Assembly: GCA_910585345.1 (NCBI GenBank)
Contig: CAJUDS010000006.1
Coordinates: 62,001-126,000, forward strand
Reading direction: 5' to 3'
DNA from: an uncultured Lachnospiraceae bacterium
Lineage (GTDB): Bacteria; Bacillota; Clostridia; Lachnospirales; Lachnospiraceae
DNA: 64,000 bases
A program made the position numbers and the translations under genes. The notes beneath the pieces are model-generated. The model saw only the letters and a program-made list of their open reading frames with translations. It had not been told where the DNA came from and searched no databases. How positions within the stretch are numbered: position 1 is the stretch's first letter; each line of letters opens with the position of its first letter. Below, in pieces: positions 51,949 through 61,451 of this stretch.

Positions 51949-52449
51949 TCAGTAATCCCTATATCCAGCCTCCTGCAAACGGGCATCCTTCTTTTCCACC
52001 GTTTCCTTCAGCCGCTTTGCATAATCCTTTACCTTCTGCAGCAGCGCAGGATCCGACACCGCGAGTATCTTTGCCGCCAGAAGCCCGGCATTGGCGCCGC
52101 CTCCGATTGCCACAGTCGCTACCGGAATCCCCGAAGGCATCTGCACAATCGAATACAGGGAATCTCTGCCGCCCAGGGACGTAGTATGCATCGGAATGCC
52201 AATGACAGGCATCGGAAAAACAGCCGCGCACATACCTGGAAGATGCGCTGCCATCCCCGCTCCCGCAATCACAACCTTGATCCCTCTCTCTTCTGCTGTT
52301 TTTGCATATTCGAAAAATACATCCGGCTCCCTATGCGCGGAAATAATCCGCATTTCATAGGAAATTCCAAGCTGTTCCAAAATATCGGCTGCTTTTGCCA
52401 TAACCGGCAGATCAGAATCACTGCCCATCACAATCGAAACCTGCGCCAT
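51949..52449 (-). CDS. purE: N5-carboxyaminoimidazole ribonucleotide mutase
   Basis: PurE carries out the carboxylation step after AIR. The 166-residue protein has VSIVMGSDSDLPVM, ISAHREPD, VVIAGAGMAAHLPGM and GIPMHTTSLGGRDSLYS. It is the first gene of the operon. No purK is adjacent, so class II direct carboxylation is also possible. No guanine riboswitch was seen in the short leader. Confidence 0.94.
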   Translation of the reverse strand: MAQVSIVMGSDSDLPVMAKAADILEQLGISYEMRIISAHREPDVFFEYAKTAEERGIKVVIAGAGMAAHLPGMCAAVFPMPVIGIPMHTTSLGGRDSLYSIVQMPSGIPVATVAIGGGANAGLLAAKILAVSDPALLQKVKDYAKRLKETVEKKDARLQEAGYRDY

Positions 52450-52490
52450 AACGATAGATCCATCCTTTCTTTATCATTTCATTCTCTTCT

Positions 52491-52519
52491 ATATTATTAT
52501 GAGACTTCTTTACCGTCAA
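52491..52519 (-). promoter_or_regulatory. Promoter of the purEMND operon
   Basis: Minus-strand TTGACG (52514-52519) and TAATAT (52491-52496) are 17 bases apart. It begins 14 bases after the stop of the M29 peptidase gene, with no terminator between. Confidence 0.75.
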
Positions 52520-52532
52520 TAGATTAGATGTT

Positions 52533-54641
52533 TTAAATTTGAAAAGGAAGGTTCAACTGTTCACACCCTGCAAGCACAAAGCGCCCCTCTCTGATAATGA
52601 CCACTTCGCTTCCCTCCTGTGCCACCGCCGTTACTTCTCCCAGTTCGTCATACGGAATCGTAATATCCGTATGACAATGAAAATATGCTGCCGACATATC
52701 TTCGTCTCTTTTTATAGAACACTCGTTATCTTTCGCAATCATTTCTTTGCCGTTCGGATTATAGACAGGAAGCTCCTCACTATGAGAATAACACGTGTCA
52801 CCTACTGCAAAATGCGGCCCTGTCTTCTCCGCAATCAAAATCGGCAGCTGGTGTGCAATCCTATATTTCCTGGCCGCCACATACGCTGTCGTATTGGTGC
52901 CGATGGCAAACTCCCCAAGCGGAAGGCTTTCATGGTGAAACAGTACATTGTCTCTGACATATTTTAGATTTTCCGCCTCCGTGGCAAAATTCCGGCAGTG
53001 ATATGCCGTTATCATCCCATCTGTAAAAGTCAGCTCCAAATCTCTGTATTCCAGGCCGTTCAAATACACCGTCGTCACATGGAGAACTCCATTCGTCCCC
53101 TTCAGCTTCGGAGAAGTGAATACTTCTCCTACAGGAATATTGACGTCCGCCACACAATTCTCAAACAGTGTCTCCTTTTCCGGATCTTGCAGCGGCTGCA
53201 GCGCCACAAGCAAATCCGTCCTGTTTTTTCCGCTTCCTCTGACTCTTACATAGGCCGCCCGGTCCAACACATCAATGATCGTCTGCTGTATCTTCTGATA
53301 CAGAGCGGAATCCAGCGTATTAATCTCTATCACCGCATCAAAAATCTGTGAAAACTGCGGACCAATTTCCGGCACCGGAAAAGCAATGATCGTAAAGCTC
53401 CGTTCCTCCCCTCTGATATAACGGTTTACAATTTCCGAAGCCTGGGCCGCGTATTCTACGGCCAGCTTCTGCTGTCGTCCGTTCAGACACAATGTCTCCG
53501 GCTTTGCCGCCGGAGCAAAAGGCTGCTCTCCGAAAGTCTCCAGACAGGCAGGCCCGCCATGTACACCGGCCAGTTCTTTCACCGATTCATAGGCTGCTTT
53601 CATCTCTCCTATTTTCTTATTGATATATTTTTTATCCAGGTACAGAGCCTCGTCTTCCCTGTGATCATACAAATATTGTCTGTTGGCGTCCGCACCGTAA
53701 ACTCCCACGCGGTTTACGCCTTTTTTGTGGAAAATACTCAGAGAAGCCCGATAAATCACTGGTTCAAGCCCCATTTCTCTGAAATTCAAAACTGCTTCTC
53801 TGATGATCCGCTCAAACCCTGTCCGGTAACGAATATTCACCGTCTTTTTTTTCGTAATGTCTTTGCCCGAAACCAAAAATCCCGTCCGGTATCCTTCTGT
53901 AAAAGTATCCGCCAGCTTTCGAATCTGTTCCCGCGGCAGTCCATTCAAATACGAAGCCAGCCTTTCTTCGTTTTCCGTTATATATTCGCCGTATCTGTAT
54001 AAATACCTGAGATCACCAAGATCCGCATCCATCACAATCCGCAGAAAAAAATCCGCTTCGGGATCCAACTGGCGGCGCACTCTTTTTTGCAGTTCCTGAC
54101 TGGTATAATCGCTGACAAACCAATAAATGATCTGCCTCACTTCTTCGCAGGACGGCGCCGCCTGCTTTTCTTCCCAGGCACATACAAAAGACTGATAAAT
54201 TTCCAGAAACAATTCCATACGAATCAACAGTTCTTCCCGGTCCCGTTCATATACCGATTCAATCTGACTGTGAATTTCCGCATAGAGGAACGCCAGCAAC
54301 TGTCCCATTTCTCTGCCGTACCGTTTTGCCGTATAACCCGGATTTCCGTAACATCTGTTATAGTTCTCCGGTAAAATATCCGCGTACAACGCACAATTAC
54401 GCGCGCGCAGTTCTGAAAGAGAAACATCCTGCAGCTGCCGACGCTCCTGTCTCTCCCATTCCACAAGCAGCTTCCTGATATAAGATGCCGTTTCGGAAAA
54501 ATAAGAACCATATTCCTGCGAAACACCGGCCTCCTGCAAAGGAAGGACAGCAATTTCAGCAATCCTCTCCCCCGCAAGCCCAAAGCGCTCCTCTATCATT
54601 TCCGTTTCTTCCGCAATGCCCATAACACCTTTCTCCATCAT
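52533..54641 (-). CDS. M29-type aminopeptidase with a long N-terminal extension
   Basis: The 702-residue protein has a C-terminal half like M29 (thermophilic/AmpS) metallo-aminopeptidases: VRVRGSGKNRTDLLVA, the zinc-ligand block PVGEVFTSPKLKGTNG, NTTAYVAARK and HCHTDITIP. M29 enzymes are normally about 400 residues; the first 300 here are helical and not recognised. The start overlaps the stop of the DUF6142 gene (ATGA). It is the last gene of the pyrF-E transcript. Confidence 0.82.
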   Translation of the reverse strand: MMEKGVMGIAEETEMIEERFGLAGERIAEIAVLPLQEAGVSQEYGSYFSETASYIRKLLVEWERQERRQLQDVSLSELRARNCALYADILPENYNRCYGNPGYTAKRYGREMGQLLAFLYAEIHSQIESVYERDREELLIRMELFLEIYQSFVCAWEEKQAAPSCEEVRQIIYWFVSDYTSQELQKRVRRQLDPEADFFLRIVMDADLGDLRYLYRYGEYITENEERLASYLNGLPREQIRKLADTFTEGYRTGFLVSGKDITKKKTVNIRYRTGFERIIREAVLNFREMGLEPVIYRASLSIFHKKGVNRVGVYGADANRQYLYDHREDEALYLDKKYINKKIGEMKAAYESVKELAGVHGGPACLETFGEQPFAPAAKPETLCLNGRQQKLAVEYAAQASEIVNRYIRGEERSFTIIAFPVPEIGPQFSQIFDAVIEINTLDSALYQKIQQTIIDVLDRAAYVRVRGSGKNRTDLLVALQPLQDPEKETLFENCVADVNIPVGEVFTSPKLKGTNGVLHVTTVYLNGLEYRDLELTFTDGMITAYHCRNFATEAENLKYVRDNVLFHHESLPLGEFAIGTNTTAYVAARKYRIAHQLPILIAEKTGPHFAVGDTCYSHSEELPVYNPNGKEMIAKDNECSIKRDEDMSAAYFHCHTDITIPYDELGEVTAVAQEGSEVVIIREGRFVLAGCEQLNLPFQI

Positions 54642-54961
54642 ATCCCATATGCACCCGCAAACAGAATAAAACCGATCCCCAGCAAAACCAAACCATTGAC
54701 CACAATGCCTGCATAAGAAAACAGATAATATTTATCCGGTTCCATTCTGGACGCAATTCCCAGCACAAGACCTGCTATAGAAAAAAACAACGCCAACAGC
54801 ATGGCCACTCCGTCACGCACTTCGGCGGCTCCGTTGTTCTGAAAAGAGAGATACAGTATCATAATAACGGAAACCGCAGAAATAATCCCCAAAACAGTCG
54901 ACATAATACCCTTCTGGGGATGCTCCTTATTTGTAAATATATACCCTTTTTTTCCGATCAT
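54638..54961 (-). CDS. DUF6142-like small membrane protein
   Basis: The 107-residue protein has three hydrophobic segments after a charged start (MIGKKGYIFTNKEHPQKGIM). I recall this pattern as DUF6142, a family of Lachnospiraceae membrane proteins. The function is unknown. It lies between a 50-residue membrane protein and the M29 peptidase gene, coupled to the latter. Confidence 0.7.
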   Translation of the reverse strand: MIGKKGYIFTNKEHPQKGIMSTVLGIISAVSVIMILYLSFQNNGAAEVRDGVAMLLALFFSIAGLVLGIASRMEPDKYYLFSYAGIVVNGLVLLGIGFILFAGAYGI

Positions 54962-54976
54962 ACCGCCTGCCCTGAC

Positions 54977-55129
54977 TTAAAACAACAACTTGGATTTTGC
55001 AGCAAGCAGCCTGCCTCCGCTCACCAGCAGGAGGACACCGCCTGCAATCCCAAATACGATTGCAATCACTCCCACCGTAATATTCAATGCCCCTGACCGG
55101 CTCATTACCTTATACGCTTTTTCTTCCAT
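54977..55129 (-). CDS. Small single-helix membrane protein
   Basis: This 50-residue protein begins MEEKAYKVMSRSG, has one hydrophobic helix (about 16-38, with GVIAIVFGIAGGVLLLVSGG) and ends in a basic stretch. AAAGGAG lies 9-10 bases before the ATG. It fills the gap between pyrE (17 bases) and the DUF6142 gene (15 bases) so tightly that it is probably real. The function is unknown. Confidence 0.72.
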   Translation of the reverse strand: MEEKAYKVMSRSGALNITVGVIAIVFGIAGGVLLLVSGGRLLAAKSKLLF

Positions 55130-55146
55130 CCGTCCACATCTCCTTT

Positions 55147-55824
55147 TCAGTTTGCGCCATAGACTGCATAGTATGCGTCAATTGACGCTTTCAGGTCATC
55201 ATTGATATAAATCTTTCCATTATATTCTCTGTTATACAGGCAGGAAACCACTTCCTGCATAGACACTATCGCCGCCGCCGGAAAACCATATCTCTCCCGG
55301 ATTTCCTGCAATGCGCTCATTTCCCCGGACTGTCCTTTTTCCATCCGGTCCAGAGATACCATCAGTCCCAAAATATCCACAGCGCCCTGCGCTTTCAGCA
55401 CCGGGAAAGTCTCTTCAATGGATTTCCCGGACGTCGTCACGTCTTCAATCATAACGATTCTGTCGCCATCCCGTATAGAACTGCCCAATAAAATACCGGC
55501 ATCCCCATGATCCTTGACTTCCTTTCTATTTGCACAGTATTTTATATCCTTACCATATAATTCGCTGATCGCCATGACAGTGGCCACGCCAAGCGGAATC
55601 CCCTTGTAAGCCGGGCCAAACAAAATATCGAAATCCAGTCCATAATGCTCATAAATCGCTCTGGCATAATACTGTCCCAGCCTTCGAAGCTGCGTACCCG
55701 TCACATAACCGCCCGCATTCATAAAAAATGGAGATTTTCTGCCGCTTTTTAAAGTAAAATCACCAAATTTCAGCACATCACTGTCTACCATAAATTGAAT
55801 AAATTCCCGTTTATACTGTTCCAT
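55147..55824 (-). CDS. pyrE: Orotate phosphoribosyltransferase
   Basis: PyrE joins orotate to PRPP. The 225-residue protein has FTLKSGRKSPFFMN, GPAYKGIPLG and the PRPP motif VMIEDVTTSGKS. The ATG at 55824 has AGGGAGAGAG upstream; the frame extends 69 bases into pyrF but without support. It follows pyrF closely. Confidence 0.95.
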   Translation of the reverse strand: MEQYKREFIQFMVDSDVLKFGDFTLKSGRKSPFFMNAGGYVTGTQLRRLGQYYARAIYEHYGLDFDILFGPAYKGIPLGVATVMAISELYGKDIKYCANRKEVKDHGDAGILLGSSIRDGDRIVMIEDVTTSGKSIEETFPVLKAQGAVDILGLMVSLDRMEKGQSGEMSALQEIRERYGFPAAAIVSMQEVVSCLYNREYNGKIYINDDLKASIDAYYAVYGAN

Positions 55825-55883
55825 CCGCTCTCTCCCTGTTTCTTTTTTATGGTCTGCGCTATAGCTGCACAGGTCCGGCCGTA

Positions 55884-56813
55884 CTATCTGCATCCCGCAA
55901 GCGCACAGGCAATATCCTCTTTCATATCCAGTACTGCCGCCCTAGAAGCATCCGCATAATTCTCACTGCCAAAAGACGCATATTTATCCTGCTGATAAGC
56001 CGCGATAATACCGCGTGAGGAATTGACAACCGCACCCAGTCCGTCTCTGTTAAAGAAATGGACAAGATCCGTTCCCCTGCCCCCCTGGGCGCCATAGCCC
56101 GGCACAAGGATGTAGGCTCTGGGCATAATCTGACGCAGCGTTTTCCCTACCTGCGGATAGGTAGCGCCTACCACCGCGCCGATATAACTGTAAGTTTCTC
56201 CCATATGCTCCTCGCCCCACTTTGCAACCTGTTCTCCTACAATCTCATAGAGCGGTCTTCCTTCCGTTATCCTGTCCTGAAATTCCCCGCTGCTGGGATT
56301 GGATGTCTTTACAAGAATGAAAAGGCCTTTTTTCTCCTTCTTGCATACTTTGATAAAAGGCGCTACGCCATCGGAGCCAAGATAGGGATTGACTGTGGCA
56401 AAATCCTCATCAAAACCGCTGTATTCCTTACTACCCACCTGCACCTTACCGAGATGTCCCGCAGCATAGGCTTCCGAGGTAGAACCGATATCCCCTCTCT
56501 TAATATCGCCAATAACGACCAGGCCCTTCTCCTTACAATATTGCACCGTTCTGGCAAATGCGGTCAGGCCTTCCACTCCAAACTGCTCATACATGGCAAT
56601 CTGCGGTTTCACCGCCGGTATCAGATCATAGATTGCATCAATAATACCCTTATTATACTGCCAAACGGCCTCACCGGCTCCTTTCAGCGTCTCGCCATAC
56701 GCTTCATATGCCCTTTTTTTAATATGCTCCGGAATATAAGAAAGCATCGGGTCAAGTCCGGCCACAATGGGCGCCCCTGTCTTTTCTATCCTTGCAATCA
56801 GTTTTTGAATCAT
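55884..56813 (-). CDS. pyrF: Orotidine 5'-phosphate decarboxylase, type 2
   Basis: PyrF decarboxylates OMP to UMP. The 309-residue protein is of the longer type 2 class: PIVAGLDPMLSYIP at the start, VIGDIKRGDIGSTSEAYA with the catalytic Lys/Asp set, and ILVPGYGAQGG near the end. GGAG lies before the ATG. It heads the pyrF-pyrE transcript; other pyr genes are not in the window. Confidence 0.94.
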   Translation of the reverse strand: MIQKLIARIEKTGAPIVAGLDPMLSYIPEHIKKRAYEAYGETLKGAGEAVWQYNKGIIDAIYDLIPAVKPQIAMYEQFGVEGLTAFARTVQYCKEKGLVVIGDIKRGDIGSTSEAYAAGHLGKVQVGSKEYSGFDEDFATVNPYLGSDGVAPFIKVCKKEKKGLFILVKTSNPSSGEFQDRITEGRPLYEIVGEQVAKWGEEHMGETYSYIGAVVGATYPQVGKTLRQIMPRAYILVPGYGAQGGRGTDLVHFFNRDGLGAVVNSSRGIIAAYQQDKYASFGSENYADASRAAVLDMKEDIACALAGCR

Positions 56814-56986
56814 GGTTTTCTCCTGCTTCCTGCGGCAGACATTCTGCCGGGTTTCCTGTCATATACCGTACCAACTTCCTGTGCGCGCATCAAATCTATG
56901 TAACCGGATAAGGAAATTCTTCCTGCCCGCCGCGCAGCCCGTATAATACGCAGCAACAGGCTGCCGTATACAGCCTGCGCATAAAG

Positions 56987-57023
56987 ATAAGCACACAGAC
57001 CATCTGTGCGTCTGTGTGCTTAT
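56987..57023 (-). terminator. Terminator-like hairpin after the secreted beta protein
   Basis: A perfect 14-bp stem ATAAGCACACAGAC / GTCTGTGTGCTTAT lies between the end of the gene at 57054 and pyrF. The U-tract is weak. The rest of this 240-base gap holds an inverted repeat around 56940-56972 (TACGGCAGC/GCTGCGTA) and no gene. Confidence 0.7.
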
Positions 57024-57053
57024 TATACACTATTTTACCGTATCCTGCAATTT

Positions 57054-57749
57054 TTACAGATCATCATTTACCAGTTTTATCACGGCTGTTTTATCCGGAA
57101 TCTTGAAATATACTTTGTAACCGCTTCCGCCTTCCGTCATGCCGCTGGCAACCGCCTGCACCTTTCCGGCCGGATCGCCGTCGTCCTCTTCACATTTGGC
57201 GCTAAAGGTAACGCTGTTTCCGTCTCCCATACCCTTATCCTTTAACGTAAAATATACATAAAGCCGTTCTTCCCCATTTACATTTTTGACTTCAAAATCA
57301 TCTATGGTAGCCGCTTCCCCTTTGCTGCCTGTCATATAGCCATAATGTCTGACGGAATACCCGTCCTCTTCATCCCGCTGGTAATAGACAGAGTTGACGA
57401 TAATATACTGGCAGTTCCTGCTGTATCCGTCCAGCCATACCTTGATAACCGTATTACCGGTTCCTCTGGCCTTAATCTTTAATTTAAAAGAATCGCTCTT
57501 CTGGCTTTCCAGCTCTACCTTGGCCACACTGGAATCATCTACCGCATATTTTACCACAAATGCCTTAGAACCTTTCCAATCCTTTACCTTTACCTTTACC
57601 GTGTCGCTCTTGTCATCGTGGGTTACCGTTACCGTATTCTTCTCCAGAGACAACACCGGCTGGCTCCCCGCACATACCGTCAGGCCGCAGGCGAAAAACA
57701 AGCCCAATGCACAAAATACCGGTAACCATTTCTTATACTTGAATTTCAT
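57054..57749 (-). CDS. Secreted beta-rich protein of unknown function
   Basis: The 231-residue protein has a signal peptide (MKFKYKKWLPVFCALGLFF, cleavage near CAG). An Ig-like or BIG2-like beta domain follows (SLEKNTVTVTHDDKSDTVKV, AKVELESQ), then a second beta domain (TIDDFEVKNVNGEERLYVYF). No enzymatic motif is visible. AAAGGAGG sets the ATG at 57749. It is transcribed alone from a strong promoter. Confidence 0.75.
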   Translation of the reverse strand: MKFKYKKWLPVFCALGLFFACGLTVCAGSQPVLSLEKNTVTVTHDDKSDTVKVKVKDWKGSKAFVVKYAVDDSSVAKVELESQKSDSFKLKIKARGTGNTVIKVWLDGYSRNCQYIIVNSVYYQRDEEDGYSVRHYGYMTGSKGEAATIDDFEVKNVNGEERLYVYFTLKDKGMGDGNSVTFSAKCEEDDGDPAGKVQAVASGMTEGGSGYKVYFKIPDKTAVIKLVNDDL

Positions 57750-57792
57750 ATTTCCTCCTTTGGGTATACTCCCCTGTATGATATTATGTAAA

Positions 57793-57821
57793 ACAATAGC
57801 AAACGCACAATTGCTTGTCAA
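57793..57821 (-). promoter_or_regulatory. Promoter of the secreted beta protein
   Basis: Minus-strand TTGACA (57816-57821) and TATTGT (57793-57798) are 17 bases apart, 44 bases before the start codon. Confidence 0.82.
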
Positions 57822-57890
57822 TGACCCGCATAAAATTTTACCTTCCGCAGATGAAAATTAAGAATTCCTTCATAAATCATTGTGATACTC

Positions 57891-58949
57891 TCACCGCGTT
57901 TTCAGAAATTCATACTCTCGTTTGGCTTTTTCATCGTCAGGATACAACGACAGATAATTTTCCATTAAAACAGCCGCCTTTTGAAACTGGGCCAGATTTT
58001 CATAAGCTGCAATTTCATTGTATTTCAGCGTCTGCATATACGTCTTGTCCTCACAGGCAAGTCCAGCCTCAAACGCCGCCAGCGCGCCTTCATAATCATT
58101 CATCTGCATCCTGCAGATGCCAAGCTGGTTCTGTACCTGCGGACTGTCCGGGCTGCCGTCCAGATAATTGGAGTACACACTGGACGCATAATTGAAATCC
58201 CCCAGACATTCATAGGTCCTGCCAAGGAAAAGCACTGCTTCCGCGCTTCCGGTATCCCGTGCCTTTTCCAGTGAATTTCTGGCATTATCATAATCTTTCA
58301 GATAATAGTACAACCGCCCCTTATCGTAATCCGACATGCTGTCCGCTCTTTCATCCAGCGCCGCCTGCAGATATTCGACGCCCGCTTCCCTGTATCCGTT
58401 GTTTTCCAGACTCCTGTATATCGTCAAGAGACAGTTGTAATCTTTCGGGTCCAATTCTATCGCTTTTTTAAAATCCGCATCCGCCTGATCGTACTCATCC
58501 TTTTCCAGCTTAAGTCCTCCCCGCAGATAATAGGCCGTTTTTTCATCCGGACGCAGAGCCAGAATAGCGTCGTATACATCCACAGCCTTATCGATATTTC
58601 CGCTTTTATAATAAGCCACCGCCAGATAATAATTAATATCAAATTCCAGATCCCCGATCGTACCGTAACAATACGAAAGGGATTTTTCCAGAGCCTGTGC
58701 AGCCTCTTCATAGCGGCTCAGCCCCATATAGGCAATGCCCTGTCCCCGGTACACAAGTTCCCCGTCCTCGCCCTCTACCAGCGCTTTTTCAAAGCAGACA
58801 AGAGCCGTTTCATAATCCAGCGTTTCTATCGCAGCCATTCCTTCCGCAATGTTTGTCTCTTTCTTTCCCATACCGCAGCCTGTCAGAAAGAAAACAATAC
58901 CCAGCGCGGCAGCGGCCATTCTGATCTCTGCTCTCCTATTTGCTCTCAT
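57891..58949 (-). CDS. TPR-repeat lipoprotein
   Basis: The 352-residue protein has a lipoprotein signal with lipobox LTGC (about residue 25) and then at least eight TPR-like repeats (YETALVCFEKAL, YEEAAQALEKSL, IDKAVDVYDAIL, YDQADADFKKAIELDP and more). It probably sits on the outside of the membrane as a binding scaffold. It overlaps the end of ecfA2 by 14 bases and is therefore linked to the ECF transporter. Confidence 0.87.
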   Translation of the reverse strand: MRANRRAEIRMAAAALGIVFFLTGCGMGKKETNIAEGMAAIETLDYETALVCFEKALVEGEDGELVYRGQGIAYMGLSRYEEAAQALEKSLSYCYGTIGDLEFDINYYLAVAYYKSGNIDKAVDVYDAILALRPDEKTAYYLRGGLKLEKDEYDQADADFKKAIELDPKDYNCLLTIYRSLENNGYREAGVEYLQAALDERADSMSDYDKGRLYYYLKDYDNARNSLEKARDTGSAEAVLFLGRTYECLGDFNYASSVYSNYLDGSPDSPQVQNQLGICRMQMNDYEGALAAFEAGLACEDKTYMQTLKYNEIAAYENLAQFQKAAVLMENYLSLYPDDEKAKREYEFLKTR

Positions 58950-59763
58950 CTGTATTTTTCCCCATCAGCGGGCGAATTTTCTCCACCAGCTCTTCCACAT
59001 CCAGAAAAACGCCCTCATATCCCAGTTCCCGGCAAAGCCTTGTCACATTCGGCTGTTCCAGGCAGGCGGCTTCCAGCGCTTTTCTGTCGGCAAACACCCG
59101 CGCGGCGCTGTCATCCAAAAGCATCTTTCCATCGGCAAACACAATTACCCTCTCAAACACTTCTGCCACAAAATCCATATCATGGATGATCGTGATCACT
59201 GTCCTGCCCTCTCTGCGCAGCTCCCGGATAATCCGTTTGATACGTTCTTTTCCTACATAATCCTGCGCTATCGTAGGCTCGTCAAATATAACAATGTCCG
59301 TGTGCATGGCAAGCACGGAAGCAACGGCAATCAGCTTGCGCGCTGACAGTCCCATATCATAAGGATTTTTCTCTTCCAGATCCTGCAGGCCGGTCATAGA
59401 AAGAGCGTCCATACTGCGTTTGTGCGCCTCTTCCCAGCTCATACCGATCTGCAGCGGTCCGAACATGACTTCATCCAAAACCGTATTCTTAAAAATCTGA
59501 TCGTTGGGATTCTGAAACACCATGCCGATCCGCGCCGCCAGCCCCGCAGCCGTGGACAAGGCAATATCCTTTCCGTCCAATAAAATCCTGCCTGACGACG
59601 GGCGCAGCAGTCCTTTCAGCAGCTTCACAAAAGTCGTTTTACCCGCGCCGTTCTGCCCCACAATGGCCGTGGAGCGCTCGTCAATTGTAAAATCCAGTCC
59701 TTTCAAAACCTCACTGTGCATCCCATAAGAAAAATGAAGTTTCTCGATCCTGATCTCACTCAT
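58936..59763 (-). CDS. ECF transporter ATP-binding protein, EcfA2 type
   Basis: The 275-residue ATPase has Walker A GQNGAGKTT, a diverged signature GLSARKLIAVASVLAMHTD (cited in part), Walker B IVIFDEPTIAQDY and switch His in IIHDM. It pairs with the next ATPase to power the ECF module. The ATG at 59763 with GGGGGT upstream is chosen; it overlaps the EcfA1 stop by eight bases. Confidence 0.9.
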   Translation of the reverse strand: MSEIRIEKLHFSYGMHSEVLKGLDFTIDERSTAIVGQNGAGKTTFVKLLKGLLRPSSGRILLDGKDIALSTAAGLAARIGMVFQNPNDQIFKNTVLDEVMFGPLQIGMSWEEAHKRSMDALSMTGLQDLEEKNPYDMGLSARKLIAVASVLAMHTDIVIFDEPTIAQDYVGKERIKRIIRELRREGRTVITIIHDMDFVAEVFERVIVFADGKMLLDDSAARVFADRKALEAACLEQPNVTRLCRELGYEGVFLDVEELVEKIRPLMGKNTDESK

Positions 59764-60622
59764 GCGCACACCCCCTAAAAGCCGTCCCATGAACCGAAAG
59801 CAGCTCTTTTGCCTCCGCCAGCGTCACGGGCCAGGTTCCGTCCGCTTTTCTGATCCCCAATGCTCTGGCAAGCCTTGTAAATACCGGCGGACAAACCCCA
59901 TATTCCTCCAGATCGTCCCGGGAGAAGAGCCGGGAAGGCGTGTCCATCGCCACAAGCCTGCCCGCATGCAGCAGCATAACCCTGTCGCTGAAATCTGCAA
60001 TCTGCTCCATATTATGTTCCGCCATGAAAATCGTAATCCCCTGGCGGCTCAGACTGCGCACCGCCGCAAACACCTCTCTTCTGCCCTGTGGATCAAGCTG
60101 CGATACCGGTTCGTCCAGCACCATAATTTCCGGACGCATGGCAAGAATACCCGCGATCGCCATACGCTGCATCTGTCCGCCTGACAGATCGAACGGGTAT
60201 CTGTCTCTATATTCGGAAATGTGTAGAAACGCCATAGCCGCCTCTACACGCTCCTTCATCTCCGGACGCGGTATCCCCATATTTTCCAGACCAAACGCAA
60301 TCTCCTCATACAACGTAAGCTTAGCGCCAGTCACCTGGTTAAACGGGTTCTGAAAGACAATTCCCACCTTACTGCACAGCTCGTCTGCATCCGCGCTGCG
60401 AACTTCCAGATCACCCAAAAGCAGCCTGCCGCCGTACGCGCCTTTATAAAAGCTGGGTATCAATCCTGCAATTGCCTGGCAAAGACTGCTTTTCCCGGAA
60501 CCGTTCTTTCCAATGATGCCGATCAATTCCCCTTTTTCCACTGAAAAACTGAGATCATCCAATGCCAGCGCATCGCTTCCCGGATATTTGTACTTTAAAT
60601 GCTCCGCTGTCACGTAAGCCAT
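59756..60622 (-). CDS. ECF transporter ATP-binding protein, EcfA1 type
   Basis: The 288-residue ATPase has Walker A GKNGSGKSS, signature LSGGQMQRMAIAGILAMRPE (20 residues), Walker B IMVLDEPVSQLDP and AEHNM at the switch. The start MAYVTAEHLKYKYPG is typical of ECF ATPases; the frame extends 15 codons upstream without support. It overlaps ecfT by 13 bases. Confidence 0.92.
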   Translation of the reverse strand: MAYVTAEHLKYKYPGSDALALDDLSFSVEKGELIGIIGKNGSGKSSLCQAIAGLIPSFYKGAYGGRLLLGDLEVRSADADELCSKVGIVFQNPFNQVTGAKLTLYEEIAFGLENMGIPRPEMKERVEAAMAFLHISEYRDRYPFDLSGGQMQRMAIAGILAMRPEIMVLDEPVSQLDPQGRREVFAAVRSLSRQGITIFMAEHNMEQIADFSDRVMLLHAGRLVAMDTPSRLFSRDDLEEYGVCPPVFTRLARALGIRKADGTWPVTLAEAKELLSVHGTAFRGCAHE

Positions 60623-61386
60623 GCCGCAATCCTCCAAACCAATGCCGCCGCCGTCATCAGAAGACAAACGATCTGTATGTACCGGTCAGCCGCTGTTTTC
60701 GTCTCTTCATTTAAAAATGTTTTTTTCCGGCGGGAGGCAAACCCCCTGGCCTCCAGCGCAAGCGCCCGCTCCCGCGTATTGACGAGAGAGCTCATGACAA
60801 CCGGGGAAATCAAGGGAATAAACGCCTTTATTCTTGTAAAAAGAGAACCTTCCGTTTCCATGCCTCTGCTGCGCTGTGCATCGGTGATCGTGCTCATTGT
60901 TTCCGTCATCTGGGGAATGATTTGAAACACCGACACAAATACATACCCAAATCTGGGGGAAAATCCTCTGCGGACAAGGTTTTCAATCAAATCCGAAGGT
61001 TTGGTCGTCAGCACCAATACACAGAAACCGAGCAGAATATTCATAATATTGCAGACAATATGCAGCGCATAGCTAAGCCCTTCCCTGTAAAATACGACCG
61101 GTCCCGCCGAAAATACAGGCGTTGCATTTCCCGCCCGGAACATTCCCTGTATCACCACCACCGTAAGCAGCACAAAACCGGATACCGCCGCCATCGGCAG
61201 CGCTTTTCGCAGCACTCTGCCTGCCAGCAGTAATACAAGACTGCATACCGTAAAAGCAATGCCTGCCCATCTGTTTCCTGTCAGGGCAGGCACTGCGACC
61301 GCCGCCAGAATATAGCACAACTTACTTTCCGGTGCGGTTCTGTTCAGCATTGTCCCTTTTTCTTCATATAAACTGATACTTTTCAA
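60610..61386 (-). CDS. ECF transporter transmembrane protein EcfT
   Basis: The 258-residue membrane protein has five or six helices and the coupling motif ITDAQRSRGMET with a later ALEARGFAS, the Ala-Arg-Gly signatures that contact the two ATPases. The start seems to be TTG at 61386 with GAGGGAG five bases upstream. This keeps the conserved SLYEEKGTMLNRTAPESKL start of EcfT; the next ATG would cut through it. Confidence 0.9.
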   Translation of the reverse strand: MKSISLYEEKGTMLNRTAPESKLCYILAAVAVPALTGNRWAGIAFTVCSLVLLLAGRVLRKALPMAAVSGFVLLTVVVIQGMFRAGNATPVFSAGPVVFYREGLSYALHIVCNIMNILLGFCVLVLTTKPSDLIENLVRRGFSPRFGYVFVSVFQIIPQMTETMSTITDAQRSRGMETEGSLFTRIKAFIPLISPVVMSSLVNTRERALALEARGFASRRKKTFLNEETKTAADRYIQIVCLLMTAAALVWRIAAWLT

Positions 61387-61451
61387 TACGACTCCCTCTT
61401 ACTTATGCGGCGATAGACCCACTCAGTTCCACAAAAGACCAACGGCCGTGT

